Shown here one piece after another: positions 17,745 through 26,053 of a stretch of DNA of 64,000 nucleotides. The number at the start of each line of letters is the position of its first letter. Position 1 is the first letter of the stretch. The translations under genes were made by a program, and so were the position numbers. A model generated the notes under the pieces. That model saw only the letters and a program-made list of their open reading frames with translations. It searched no databases and had not been told where the DNA came from. Source of the DNA: SIG603 sp963589785 (GTDB lineage Bacteria; Bacillota; Clostridia; Oscillospirales; Acutalibacteraceae); the NCBI GenBank assembly GCA_963589785.1, contig CAVAMJ010000002.1, positions 1 to 64,000 of the forward strand, written 5' to 3'.

Positions 17745-17773
17745 TTGACAAGAATAGTTGCTGATGATACAAT
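17745..17773 (+). promoter_or_regulatory. Promoter of the nitroreductase gene
   Basis: TTGACA (17745-17750), 17-bp spacer, TACAAT (17768-17773). It is divergent from the MarR promoter, with 12 bp between the two -35 elements. Confidence 0.8.
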
Positions 17774-17800
17774 TTGTTCATATCAACCAGGAGGTCTGTT

Positions 17801-18526
17801 ATGGAAAATAAAGTATTAGAAGTTTTGAAAAACAGAAAATCGGTAAGAGCATTTACTGACGAAGAAATTTCCGATGAAATTAAAGACGCTATCCTTGGCG
17901 CTGCTATGAGAGCACCGACGGCTGGAAATATGCAGCTTTACTCCATCATTGATGTCACTGACCAAGAGTTAAAGGAAAAGCTCGCGGTAAGCTGTGACAA
18001 TCAGCCGTTTATCGCTAAAGCTAAAATGGTTCTTGTTTTCTGTGCAGATTATCACAGATGGGTAAGAAAATTCAAGCTTTCCGACTGCGAGGATGTTCCT
18101 GCTCCGGAGCTCAGCGACCTTGTTCTCTCGACCAATGATGCTGTTATCGCAGCACATGCAGCTTGCGTTGCCGCAGAAAGCTTTGGCATAGGATCTTGCT
18201 ATATCGGAGACATCATCGAGAATTTCGAAAAAGTCAAAGAACTTTTAAACATCCCTGAGCATGTAGCGCCTGTTTCGATGCTCGTTTTCGGCTATCCAAC
18301 AGAACAGCAAAAGAACAGAGCACAGCTTAAGCGTTTACCGAAGGAATCCGTTGTATTTGAAAACTCTTACAGAGAGCTCAGCGAAGAAGAGCTTATGGGT
18401 GCTTCCCCTTACGAGAGCACTAAAGAAAAAGTAAAAGCACTTTACAACAGAAAATATGTCTCCAAATTCGCAAAAGAAATGGTTCGTTCAGTGAAAGTCA
18501 TTTATGACAACTGGCACCAAAAGTAA
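17801..18526 (+). CDS. Nitroreductase family protein
   Basis: 241-aa FMN-dependent oxidoreductase of the nitroreductase fold. The FMN-phosphate-binding RKSVRAFTDEEI near the N-terminus, RAPTAGNMQ, and the GIGSCYIGDI segment are all present. The start is the ATG at 17801 behind CAGGAGGTCTGTT; the longer frame to 17774 adds residues upstream of that site. Physiological substrate unknown; family members reduce nitroaromatics, quinones or flavins. Being divergent from the MarR/exporter operon, it may belong to the same xenobiotic response (inference). Confidence 0.88.
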   Translation: MENKVLEVLKNRKSVRAFTDEEISDEIKDAILGAAMRAPTAGNMQLYSIIDVTDQELKEKLAVSCDNQPFIAKAKMVLVFCADYHRWVRKFKLSDCEDVPAPELSDLVLSTNDAVIAAHAACVAAESFGIGSCYIGDIIENFEKVKELLNIPEHVAPVSMLVFGYPTEQQKNRAQLKRLPKESVVFENSYRELSEEELMGASPYESTKEKVKALYNRKYVSKFAKEMVRSVKVIYDNWHQK

Positions 18527-18532
18527 AATTTA

Positions 18533-18570
18533 CAGCCTATCGAAAAAAACGATAGGCTGATTTTTATTTT
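18533..18570 (+). terminator. Terminator after the nitroreductase gene
   Basis: Perfect 10-bp stem CAGCCTATCG/CGATAGGCTG, then ATTTTTATTTT. Confidence 0.9.
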
Positions 18571-18582
18571 CTGATTAACAAT

Positions 18583-18614
18583 GTAAAAGCCCCCTGCCTT
18601 GGCAAGGGACTTAC
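18583..18614 (-). terminator. Terminator after purC
   Basis: Near-continuous inverted repeat GTAAAAGCCCCCTGCC/GGCAAGGGACTTAC, with few mismatches, downstream of purC. The T-tract on the minus strand is weak. Confidence 0.55.
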
Positions 18615-18620
18615 ATTTAA

Positions 18621-19472
18621 TTAAAGAGTTTTACCTGTGATAAGCTCGTAAGCCTCAAGGTATTTATTTCTTGTGGTAGTCTGAACAATTTCAGGAAGCT
18701 CCTCCGGAGCATGATCTGAATAACCGTTCTCGTAAAGCCAATTTCTAAGATACTGCTTGTCAAAGGAATCCTGTCCTCTGCCAACCTCATACTTATCAAG
18801 AGCCCAGAAACGGCTTGAATCAGGAGTTAAAACCTCGTCAGCTAAAACAAGCTCGCCGTTCTCATCAAGACCGAACTCGAACTTTGTATCAGCAATGATA
18901 AGGCCCTTCTCGAGAGCATAATCAGCGCACTTCTTGTAGACATCGATTGTAGCATTCTTAACCTTCTCAGCAAGTTCTGTGCCAAGAATCTCACAGCAAC
19001 GCTCAAAAGAGATGTTCTCATCGTGATCGCCGTACTCAGCCTTTGTGGACGGAGTAAAGATCGGCTCAGGAAGCTTCTGAGACTCCTTGAGCCCCTCAGG
19101 AAGCGGAAGACCGCAAACTGTACCTGTCTTCTTGTAGTCAGCCCAACCGGAACCGGTGATGTAGCCTCTTACAATGCACTCAACAGGAAGCATCTTTAAC
19201 TTCTTAACCCACATGCTTCTGCCTTCAAACTCAGGCTTTCTGAATTCCTCCGGGAACTCCTCAAAGTTTGTAGAAATAACATGGTTCGGGATAACATCCT
19301 TAACATAATCAAACCAGAAAGCCGAAATACCGTTAAGAATCTTGCCCTTATCAGGAATGTCATTAGGCATGATGAAATCAAGTGCAGAGATTCTGTCGGA
19401 TACAACAATCATTAAAGAATTGTCGTCGACCTCATAAATATCACGTACTTTACCTTTACTGATTTTCTTCAT
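18621..19472 (-). CDS. purC: Phosphoribosylaminoimidazole-succinocarboxamide synthase
   Basis: SAICAR synthetase of purine biosynthesis, joining CAIR and aspartate with ATP. At 283 aa it has typical family features: the N-terminal GKVRDIYEVDD, SDRISALDFIMPNDIPDKG, the VECIVRGYITGSGWADY block and TPDSSRFW. It starts at an ATG behind GAAAGGTAGTTACAACA. It lies directly downstream of rnpB on the same strand with no clear terminator between them, and no other pur genes are adjacent. Confidence 0.95.
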   Translation of the reverse strand: MKKISKGKVRDIYEVDDNSLMIVVSDRISALDFIMPNDIPDKGKILNGISAFWFDYVKDVIPNHVISTNFEEFPEEFRKPEFEGRSMWVKKLKMLPVECIVRGYITGSGWADYKKTGTVCGLPLPEGLKESQKLPEPIFTPSTKAEYGDHDENISFERCCEILGTELAEKVKNATIDVYKKCADYALEKGLIIADTKFEFGLDENGELVLADEVLTPDSSRFWALDKYEVGRGQDSFDKQYLRNWLYENGYSDHAPEELPEIVQTTTRNKYLEAYELITGKTL

Positions 19473-19506
19473 TGTTGTAACTACCTTTCAGTTATTATAA
19501 TAATAA

Positions 19507-19849
19507 ATTGACCGAATCTGTAAGCCGGGTTCTGTATTAGACAGTCATCTATCTTAATCAAGCATTACTGCTTGACTCGCGCCACCTCCATGAAACTGCC
19601 GGGCAGGCATAAGTTTCTCCACGGTGTTGCTCCGAATAGGGTTTGCATGGCTATAATGTCTCCATTATACCGGTGAGCTCTTACCTCGCCTTTCCACCCT
19701 TACCGTATAAATACGGCGGTATATCTCTGTTGTACTTTCCCTGGGGTCGCCCCCGGCGGCCGTTAGCCGTTATTCTTGCCCTGTGGAGCCCGGACTTTCC
19801 TCAGATGAGCCCTTTCGTACGCTCATCCGCAACTGTCTGATCCGCTCAA
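19507..19849 (-). ncRNA. rnpB: RNase P RNA
   Basis: Catalytic RNA that matures tRNA 5' ends, about 343 nt. On the minus strand the conserved 5' core GAGGAAAGTCCGGGCTC lies at 19802-19786 and its 3' partner ACAGAACCCGGCTTAC at 19534-19519. The AGGGTGGAAAGGCGAGGTAAGAG-like core and a GGCGACCCC element lie between them. The P1 helix pairs TTGAGCGGATC (from 19849) with GATTCGGTCAA (ending 19507). Ends are inferred from P1. It begins 8 bp after the pncB stop and ends 34 bp before purC. Confidence 0.95.
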
Positions 19850-19856
19850 TATTATA

Positions 19857-21317
19857 TCAGAATGATTTTTCAGAAAGCAATTTGTTCTTGACATCCCATA
19901 AATCCTGAGATAAATCAACATAGTAGCTATGCGGATTCTCAAATCTTGTGACCTCATCCCAAAGAGTATCTACCTGTGAAGCACAATAAGCTCTTATTGC
20001 GTTGAGGTTTCTCGGATTGTAAAGGCACTGACCGTTCTCGAAAATCTTATTTCGAAGCGGCACAGCCCTGAAGTTGTCAAGAGTCTTCTTTTTCCAGGTG
20101 TTGTTTGGATCAAATATCGTGTACGGCTTTTCGTCATCGATAATCTCACCGTGCATAGTGATAACATCAGCGATAGCCTTATCTGTATCCTTATCATAAA
20201 GACGCCAGAGCTCTTTAAAGCCCGGTGTAGTTATCTTTGATACATTTTCGCTGATTTTGATTTTAGGCTCAACAGAACCGTCATCACGCTGAACACCAAC
20301 GAGCTTATATACTCCTCCGAAAACAGGCTCGGAAGAAGATGTGATAAGTCTTTCGCCTACACCGAAGGAATCAATTTTTGCTCCCTGCATAAGCATATCA
20401 CGAATTATGTATTCGTCAAGTGAATTTGACGCACAAATTTTGCAATCTTCATATCCGGCTTCATCAAGCATCTGTCTTGCTTTTCTTGAAAGATATGTTA
20501 TATCACCGGAATCTATACGAATTCCAGCCGGACGATATCCCTTAGGTGCGAGAACCTCGTTGAATACCTTAATAGCATTCGGAACACCTGAATGGAGCAC
20601 ATTATATGTATCTACAAGCAAGGTGCAATTCTGAGGATATTCCTCGGCATAAGCCTTAAATGCTTCGTACTCGGAATCAAAAAGCTGAACCCAAGAATGA
20701 GCCATTGTGCCAAGTGCCGGTACACCGAACATTTTATCTGTGATAGTGCAAGCCGTGCCGATGCATCCACCTATATAAGCAGCTCTTGCGCCGTAAACTG
20801 CACCGTCAAAGCTCTGAGCACGTCTTGAGCCAAATTCCATAACAGCTCTGCCCTGTGCAGCTCTGACTATACGATTAGTCTTAGTAGCAATAAGGGACTG
20901 GTGGTTGATGCACAAAAGCACCATAGTTTCGATAAACTGAGCCTGTATAGCCGGACCTTTTACAGTAACAAGAGGTTCACCCGGGAAAATCGGTGTTCCC
21001 TCAGGCACGCACCAAACATCACATGTAAACTTGAAATCAGCTAGGTAAGAAAGAAACTCTTCCCTGAAGATTTTCTTAGATCTCAAATAAGCTATATCGT
21101 CTTCAGTAAATCTCAAGTTACTGAGATACTCGACCAACTGCTCGACACCCGCCATGATAGCGAAACCGCCACCGTCGGGCACCTTTCTAAAGAACATATC
21201 GAAATAACAGATCTTATCTTTGAATCCTTTTGCGAAATAACCGTTTGCCATGGTCAATTCGTAAAAGTCTGTGAGCATTGTAAGATTAATCTTTTGCTCA
21301 TAAAGTGAAACACTCAT
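19857..21317 (-). CDS. pncB: Nicotinate phosphoribosyltransferase
   Basis: Forms nicotinate mononucleotide from nicotinate and PRPP in NAD salvage. At 486 aa it is the longer Gram-positive type. The DFYELTMANGYF N-terminus, FGSRRAQSFDGAV (phosphoribosyl-binding), GTMAHSWVQ, and the GIRIDSGD/SNSLDE segments are present. The start follows CACGGGGATGTACT. A candidate promoter and a 7-bp hairpin (21383-21402) precede it. The neighbouring rnpB may be cotranscribed. Confidence 0.94.
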   Translation of the reverse strand: MSVSLYEQKINLTMLTDFYELTMANGYFAKGFKDKICYFDMFFRKVPDGGGFAIMAGVEQLVEYLSNLRFTEDDIAYLRSKKIFREEFLSYLADFKFTCDVWCVPEGTPIFPGEPLVTVKGPAIQAQFIETMVLLCINHQSLIATKTNRIVRAAQGRAVMEFGSRRAQSFDGAVYGARAAYIGGCIGTACTITDKMFGVPALGTMAHSWVQLFDSEYEAFKAYAEEYPQNCTLLVDTYNVLHSGVPNAIKVFNEVLAPKGYRPAGIRIDSGDITYLSRKARQMLDEAGYEDCKICASNSLDEYIIRDMLMQGAKIDSFGVGERLITSSSEPVFGGVYKLVGVQRDDGSVEPKIKISENVSKITTPGFKELWRLYDKDTDKAIADVITMHGEIIDDEKPYTIFDPNNTWKKKTLDNFRAVPLRNKIFENGQCLYNPRNLNAIRAYCASQVDTLWDEVTRFENPHSYYVDLSQDLWDVKNKLLSEKSF

Positions 21318-21411
21318 AGTACATCCCCGTGTCTTTTAATAACTTCGAATCAGCTGTGATATAGAATTTCCAAATATACACCAAGCATCTTTCCCGATGC
21401 TTTTCTTATCT

Positions 21412-21439
21412 ATTCTATCACAATAATTAAAAAAGTAAA
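21412..21439 (-). promoter_or_regulatory. Candidate promoter of pncB
   Basis: Minus strand TTTACT (21439-21434), 16-bp spacer, TAGAAT (21417-21412). A hairpin AAGCATC/GATGCTT would lie at the very 5' end of the message. Confidence 0.5.
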
Positions 21440-21560
21440 GTTTTTCAGAAAATAAAAATAATGCAAGTATATTAGCTTTACATATAAATACATGCTTTGT
21501 GTAAAGCCGGCTATCTTTACGATATGAATTTTAATCGAAAACAGTATTGAGTTAATGCAA

Positions 21561-21588
21561 AGCCCCCAACCTTTACAGGTTAGGGGCT
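21561..21588 (-). terminator. Terminator after the kinase gene
   Basis: 11-bp stem AGCCCCCAACC/GGTTAGGGGCT (one mismatch). The T-tract is poor, so it may be weak or act as a 3'-end stabiliser. Confidence 0.6.
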
Positions 21589-21615
21589 GCATTTAGCTTA
21601 TATTATCCTTCGGAA

Positions 21616-22362
21616 TTATTCGTAGTCTACTACGTTAACCCATGAACTCAAGAACGCTTTCTCTTCTTCACTGCCCTTTACCGTGTAAGAAGCAGCTACG
21701 ATCGGAAGCCATTTCTGAACATACTGCTTAGCAGTATCGCTCTTTGCACAGAAGAGATTTAAGTACTTCTCTGCAAGATCCTTGTTCTTAAGAGTAAAGA
21801 GAAGATAAGTTCTGGCTGCATCAGCAGATGCATTACCCTGAGTTGCGTGTGACCAGTCGATGATGTAAGCCGTACCGTCATTCTTGATGATGATGTTGGA
21901 CGGGTTGAAATCACCGTGGCAAAGCTTGTGGTGCTTCGGAAGAGAATCGAGTCTTGTGTGAAGCTCATATCTTGTTGTTGCATCGAAATCAGTCTCACTG
22001 ATCTTTCTCTTCATCTTGTCCCAGAGCTTTGTGAGAAGCGGAGCCTTATGAGAATGCATGTCAAGCTGAATGTCAACAAACATATTCAAGTACTCGTCTT
22101 CCTTATCTGGGTTTTCTTCCATGAGCTCAGCAAGAGTCTTGCCTTCAATGTAATCTGTTACAATTGCCCACTTTCCGTCAATCACAGAAACTGCTCTTAC
22201 GCCCGGGATGTTGATACCTGTCTGTTCAACTCTGGCAATGTTAAGTGCCTCGTTGAGGATATCAGCCTTGGAATAATTTTCGTCAAAAACCTTAACACAT
22301 GCGTCACCGTCTCTATAAACGGTCTTGTCAGGTCTTGTTGCTACTACTTCATTAAGTCCCAT
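21616..22362 (-). CDS. Aminoglycoside phosphotransferase-fold small-molecule kinase
   Basis: 248-aa kinase of the APH/choline-kinase superfamily. The catalytic loop HGDFNPSNIII and the metal-binding DWSH (IIDWSHATQGN) are intact, as is a GKTLAELM hinge region. The natural substrate cannot be told; relatives phosphorylate sugars, choline, ethanolamine or antibiotics. It lies 39 bp downstream of adhE on the same strand and is probably the third gene of a rex2-adhE-kinase operon, an unusual combination. Start behind AGGGAGGATTATTTT. Confidence 0.85.
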   Translation of the reverse strand: MGLNEVVATRPDKTVYRDGDACVKVFDENYSKADILNEALNIARVEQTGINIPGVRAVSVIDGKWAIVTDYIEGKTLAELMEENPDKEDEYLNMFVDIQLDMHSHKAPLLTKLWDKMKRKISETDFDATTRYELHTRLDSLPKHHKLCHGDFNPSNIIIKNDGTAYIIDWSHATQGNASADAARTYLLFTLKNKDLAEKYLNLFCAKSDTAKQYVQKWLPIVAASYTVKGSEEEKAFLSSWVNVVDYE

Positions 22363-22401
22363 AAAATAATCCTCCCTTAGATATTGGTATTAATTTACCA
22401 A

Positions 22402-25005
22402 TTATTTGCCATAATATGACTTGAGATAAAGCTCCTTGATATCAGACATCTTTGGATAACGTGGGTTAGCACCTGTGCACTGATCGTCAAATGCATTCTC
22501 AACCATCTCGTCAAGAGTATCGAGGAAGTACTGCTCATCAACACCGTAATCAGCAATTGTCTTCTTAACACCGACATGCTCCTTGAGCTCCTCAATTGCC
22601 TTGATGAAGTTCTCGAAGATCTCGTTGTCGTTCTTGCCCTTGATACCGATGAACTTAGCCATCTCAACATATCTGTCAAATGCATGAGGATATGTGTACT
22701 GTGAGAATGTGCCCATCTTAGCGAGGTCGTCCTCAGCGTTGTATCTCATAACATTTGTGAGAATAACTGCGTTAGCCAAGCCGTGCGGAATGTGGTGATA
22801 TGCACCAAGCTTATGAGCCATGGAGTGGTTAAGTCCGAGGAATGCGTTAGCAAATGCCATACCTGCCAAGCAAGAAGCCTCTGCCATTCTGTTTCTAGCC
22901 TCAACATCGTTTCCGTTGTCATAAGCTCTTGGGAGATACTCGAATACGAGCTTAGCAGCCTTAAGAGCAGGACCATCGGAGAACTCAGAAGCCATGATGG
23001 AAACATATGCCTCCATAGCATGTGTGAGAACGTCAACACCGGATGCGGATGTGAGTCCCTTAGGCTGAGTCATCATGTTGTCTGTGTCAACAATAGCCAT
23101 GTTCGGAAGGAGCTCATAGTCAGCAAGCGGATACTTTGTGCCTGTCTTCTCATCTGTGATAACAGCGAACGGAGTAACCTCAGAACCTGTACCGGACGAT
23201 GTTGGGATAGCGATAAAGTAAGCCTTCTCGCCCATCTTCGGGAATGTGTAAATTCTCTTTCTGATATCCATGAAGTCCATAGCCATTCTGTAGAAGTCAG
23301 CGTCCGGATGCTCATAGAGAACCCACATGATCTTAGCAGCGTCCATTGCAGAACCACCGCCGAGAGCGATGATAACATCAGGCTCGAACTTTGTCATTCT
23401 CTCTGCACCAGCCTGTGCGGAAGAAAGTGTCGGATCCGGCTGAACGTCACTGAAGACCTCATATTTGATGCCCATTTCGTCGAGCTTATCTGTAATACCC
23501 TTTGTGTAGTTATTCTTATATAAGAAGCTGTCAGTTACGAGGAATGCTCTCTTCTTACCGAGAACGTTCTTGAGCTCATCGAGAGCAACAGGTGTACAGC
23601 CCTTTCTGAAATATACCTTGGAAGGTGTTCTGAACCAAAGCATGTTCTCTCTCCTCTCAGCAACAGTCTTAACATTGATAAGGTGCTTAACACCAACGTT
23701 TTCGGAAACGGAGTTACCACCCCATGATCCGCAGCCAAGTGTAAGAGACGGAGCGAGCTTGAAGTTATAAAGGTCACCGATACCACCGTGAGATGACGGA
23801 GTATTTACGAGAATACGGCAAGTCTTCATTGCAGCCTGGTGCTTAGCCATCTTCTCTTTCTCGTTAACGTTGATGTAGAGAGATGAAGAGTGACCGTAAC
23901 CGCCGTCAGCGATGAGCTGAGCAGCCTTTGCGATAGCCTCATCAAAGTCCTTAGCCTTGTACATAGCAAGAACCGGAGAAAGCTTCTCGTGAGCGAATTC
24001 CTCAGAAATATCAACACTCTCAACCTCACCGATGAGGATCTTTGTGTACTCAGGAACAGTTACTCCAGCGAGCTCTGCAATCTTATATGCAGGCTGACCG
24101 ACAATCTTAGCGTTAAGAGCGCCGTTGATGATGATTGTCTTTCTAACCTTCTCAATCTCGTCAGGCTTGAGGAAGTAGCAATTTCTCTTTGCAAACTCTG
24201 CCTTAACCTGCTTGTAAACTGTAGGAAGAACGATAACGGACTGCTCGGAAGCACAAATCATACCGTTATCAAATGTCTTTGAATGAATGATAGAGTTAAC
24301 AGCGAGTGTAACATCTGCTGTATCGTCGATGATAGCAGGAACATTACCTGCACCAACGCCGAGTGCCGGCTTACCGGAAGAATAAGCAGCCTTAACCATT
24401 CCCGGACCACCTGTAGCAAGAATGAGGTCAGCCTCTTTCATAACAAGGTTTGTGAGCTCGAGAGAAGGAACGTCGATCCATCCGATGATTCCCTCAGGTG
24501 CGCCAGCCTTAACAGCAGCCTCAAGAACAACCTTAGCTGCAGCGATTGTGCTCTTCTTTGCACGTGGGTGTGGGCTGATGATGATACCGTTTCTTGTCTT
24601 AAGAGAAATAAGAGTCTTGAAGATAGCTGTTGATGTCGGGTTTGTTGTAGGAATAACAGCTGCGACAACGCCGAACGGCTCTGCAATCTTCTTTATTCCG
24701 TAAACAGGATCCTCTTCAATGACACCGCAAGTCTTTGCATCCTTGTACTTGTTGTAGATGTACTCTGCAGCATAGTGGTTCTTGATGATCTTATCCTCAA
24801 CAATACCCATGCCTGTCTCTTCTACAGCCATCTTAGCAAGCGGGATTCTTGCCATGTTAGCTGCAACAGCTGCCTCTCTGAAGATCTTATCTACCTGCTC
24901 CTGGGTGTATGTAGAGAATATCTTCTGGGCCTCTCTGACTCTCGCAAGCAACTTCTCAAAGCTCTCTACGTTGTCAACTACTTCATAGGTGTTCTTATTT
25001 TCCAT
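22402..25005 (-). CDS. adhE: Bifunctional acetaldehyde-CoA/alcohol dehydrogenase
   Basis: 867-aa fermentative enzyme that reduces acetyl-CoA to acetaldehyde and then ethanol, regenerating two NAD+. The N-terminal aldehyde dehydrogenase domain (about 1-445) contains the cysteine nucleophile in NGMICASEQ. The C-terminal iron-dependent alcohol dehydrogenase domain has ALGGGSAMDAAK, SSGTGSEVTPFAVI and the metal histidines in LNHSMAHKLGAYHHIPHG. Family members form spirosomes. It lies 54 bp after rex2, behind a Rex-box promoter, so it should be induced when NADH is high. Confidence 0.97.
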   Translation of the reverse strand: MENKNTYEVVDNVESFEKLLARVREAQKIFSTYTQEQVDKIFREAAVAANMARIPLAKMAVEETGMGIVEDKIIKNHYAAEYIYNKYKDAKTCGVIEEDPVYGIKKIAEPFGVVAAVIPTTNPTSTAIFKTLISLKTRNGIIISPHPRAKKSTIAAAKVVLEAAVKAGAPEGIIGWIDVPSLELTNLVMKEADLILATGGPGMVKAAYSSGKPALGVGAGNVPAIIDDTADVTLAVNSIIHSKTFDNGMICASEQSVIVLPTVYKQVKAEFAKRNCYFLKPDEIEKVRKTIIINGALNAKIVGQPAYKIAELAGVTVPEYTKILIGEVESVDISEEFAHEKLSPVLAMYKAKDFDEAIAKAAQLIADGGYGHSSSLYINVNEKEKMAKHQAAMKTCRILVNTPSSHGGIGDLYNFKLAPSLTLGCGSWGGNSVSENVGVKHLINVKTVAERRENMLWFRTPSKVYFRKGCTPVALDELKNVLGKKRAFLVTDSFLYKNNYTKGITDKLDEMGIKYEVFSDVQPDPTLSSAQAGAERMTKFEPDVIIALGGGSAMDAAKIMWVLYEHPDADFYRMAMDFMDIRKRIYTFPKMGEKAYFIAIPTSSGTGSEVTPFAVITDEKTGTKYPLADYELLPNMAIVDTDNMMTQPKGLTSASGVDVLTHAMEAYVSIMASEFSDGPALKAAKLVFEYLPRAYDNGNDVEARNRMAEASCLAGMAFANAFLGLNHSMAHKLGAYHHIPHGLANAVILTNVMRYNAEDDLAKMGTFSQYTYPHAFDRYVEMAKFIGIKGKNDNEIFENFIKAIEELKEHVGVKKTIADYGVDEQYFLDTLDEMVENAFDDQCTGANPRYPKMSDIKELYLKSYYGK

Positions 25006-25059
25006 AATGAATACCTCGCCTTTCTTTTGTTTGCATACTTTCTTTGTTTTATGTAGAAT

Positions 25060-25689
25060 TTACTGTTTACCGTTAATATGTTTAGAGAGCAGAATAAGCG
25101 ACGAAGCCATATTCTCGTTAAGCACATAAACATACTCGGGAACCGTAAGTTGAACCGAAGTGAAATTCCAGATCGAATAAATCTCGGAATCGACCAGTAA
25201 ATTTGCTATTTGCTGAGCCGCACTGTCAGGGCAAGTAATGATGCCGACTTTAACATGATTAAGCTTTGCAAATTCCTTTAGTCTTTCTACCGGTAAAATC
25301 GCCTTGCTTATGCTCTTATCGTTATAAGCCCTCGGGTCATTGTCAAAAGCGGCTATTATATTGAAACCGCACTCCGAAAATCCCTCGTGCTTTAAAAGAG
25401 CCTTTCCGAGACTTCCTGCACCGACTATCACAGCATTTAGTGAGTCGTTATATCCGAGAAAGCTTTCGAGTTCACCGATTAATTGATTAACATTATAACC
25501 GATTTTCGGTTTACCCGAATTGGAAATAGAAGCCAAGTCTTTTCTTACCACAACATGGTTGAGGTTAAGCGCTGCCGCAATCTTTGTTGCTGACATATTC
25601 TCAATACCTGAGCCTGATATTTGCTTAAGATAATTAAGATATATCGGCAATCTCAGAAGTGTTTGTTTTGGTATTCCTGAGACAGTCAT
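25060..25689 (-). CDS. Rex-family redox repressor (divergent paralogue 2)
   Basis: 209-aa Rex homologue with a winged-helix domain (IPKQTLLRLPIYLNYL; VVVRKDLASISNSGKPKIGYNV) and an NAD(H)-binding fold with GAGSLG (90-95). Its recognition segment differs from paralogue 1 (QIRQDFNCFGGFGQQ), so it may bind a different operator or act as an accessory repressor. The start is the ATG at 25689, behind ACGGAGGTTAAAAGAA. The longer GTG frame to 25734 begins inside the Rex operator and promoter. It is transcribed with adhE. Confidence 0.9.
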   Translation of the reverse strand: MTVSGIPKQTLLRLPIYLNYLKQISGSGIENMSATKIAAALNLNHVVVRKDLASISNSGKPKIGYNVNQLIGELESFLGYNDSLNAVIVGAGSLGKALLKHEGFSECGFNIIAAFDNDPRAYNDKSISKAILPVERLKEFAKLNHVKVGIITCPDSAAQQIANLLVDSEIYSIWNFTSVQLTVPEYVYVLNENMASSLILLSKHINGKQ

Positions 25690-25716
25690 TTCTTTTAACC
25701 TCCGTATCTCTGTTGT

Positions 25717-25734
25717 TTGACAAAAGTTTAACAC
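25717..25734 (-). promoter_or_regulatory. Rex operator at the rex2-adhE promoter
   Basis: On the minus strand GTGTTAAACTTTTGTCAA matches TTGTTAA-N4-TTAACAA at 11 of 14 defined positions. It is 15/18 identical to the boxes at 6555-6572 and 44011-44028. It covers the proximal -10 (TAAACT), the same geometry as at the Fe-alcohol dehydrogenase promoter. Confidence 0.7.
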
Positions 25735-25753
25735 AAGTTAATTAAGAATGCAA
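25725..25753 (-). promoter_or_regulatory. Proximal promoter of rex2-adhE
   Basis: Minus strand TTGCAT (25753-25748), 17-bp spacer, TAAACT (25730-25725). A perfect 7-bp inverted repeat CAATATC/GATATTG (25751-25772) overlaps the -35 and could bind another regulator. Confidence 0.6.
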
Positions 25754-25840
25754 TATCAATATTTCGATATTGTTAAAAATCTATCAATAACATAAAGCTC
25801 GGTACGATTGTTATATATTTTTGTTGCTTTTGACACACCC

Positions 25841-25869
25841 ATTCTACCATAAAAATAAATAAATGACAA
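25841..25869 (-). promoter_or_regulatory. Distal promoter of rex2-adhE
   Basis: Minus strand TTGTCA (25869-25864), 17-bp spacer, TAGAAT (25846-25841). Its -35 lies 5 bp from the -35 of the divergent tRNA-Thr promoter. Confidence 0.7.
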
Positions 25870-25874
25870 TACTC

Positions 25875-25903
25875 TTGACTAATTTGTTGTTTTTTATTAT
25901 AAT
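25875..25903 (+). promoter_or_regulatory. Promoter of tRNA-Thr
   Basis: TTGACT (25875-25880), 17-bp spacer, TATAAT (25898-25903), about 19 bp before the tRNA. Confidence 0.85.
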
Positions 25904-25921
25904 AGCTTCGTCGCTAAATTT

Positions 25922-25997
25922 GCTACTGTAGCACAGTTGGTAGTGCAGCTGATTCGTAATCAGCAGGTCGCGTGTTCGAGTCCCGTCAGTAGCTCCA
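25922..25997 (+). tRNA. tRNA-Thr (anticodon CGU)
   Basis: Acceptor stem GCTACTG/CAGTAGC pairs perfectly. Anticodon stem GCTGA/TCAGC holds the loop TTCGTAA with CGT at 25955-25957. The T-loop reads GTTCGAGTC and CCA is encoded. It decodes ACG. Confidence 0.95.
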
Positions 25998-26003
25998 AAT
26001 AAT

Positions 26004-26053
26004 AAAACCGCAGTATAAAGCTGATTTCAAAATGGCTTTATACTGCGGTTTTT
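26004..26053 (+). terminator. Terminator after tRNA-Thr
   Basis: Perfect stem of about 17 bp, AAACCGCAGTATAAAGC with GCTTTATACTGCGGTTT, then TTG and a T-rich tract. Confidence 0.92.

Noticed and set aside
19643..19840. 65-codon plus-strand open frame
   Set aside because: It is antisense to the RNase P RNA gene, whose conserved core explains the sequence.
22746..24703. Many long frames opposite or out of phase with adhE
   Set aside because: They are shadows of the codon bias of the strongly conserved adhE reading frame.
25690..25734. GTG start extending the second Rex by 15 residues
   Set aside because: It lies in the proximal promoter and Rex operator, and ACGGAGG precedes the ATG at 25689.
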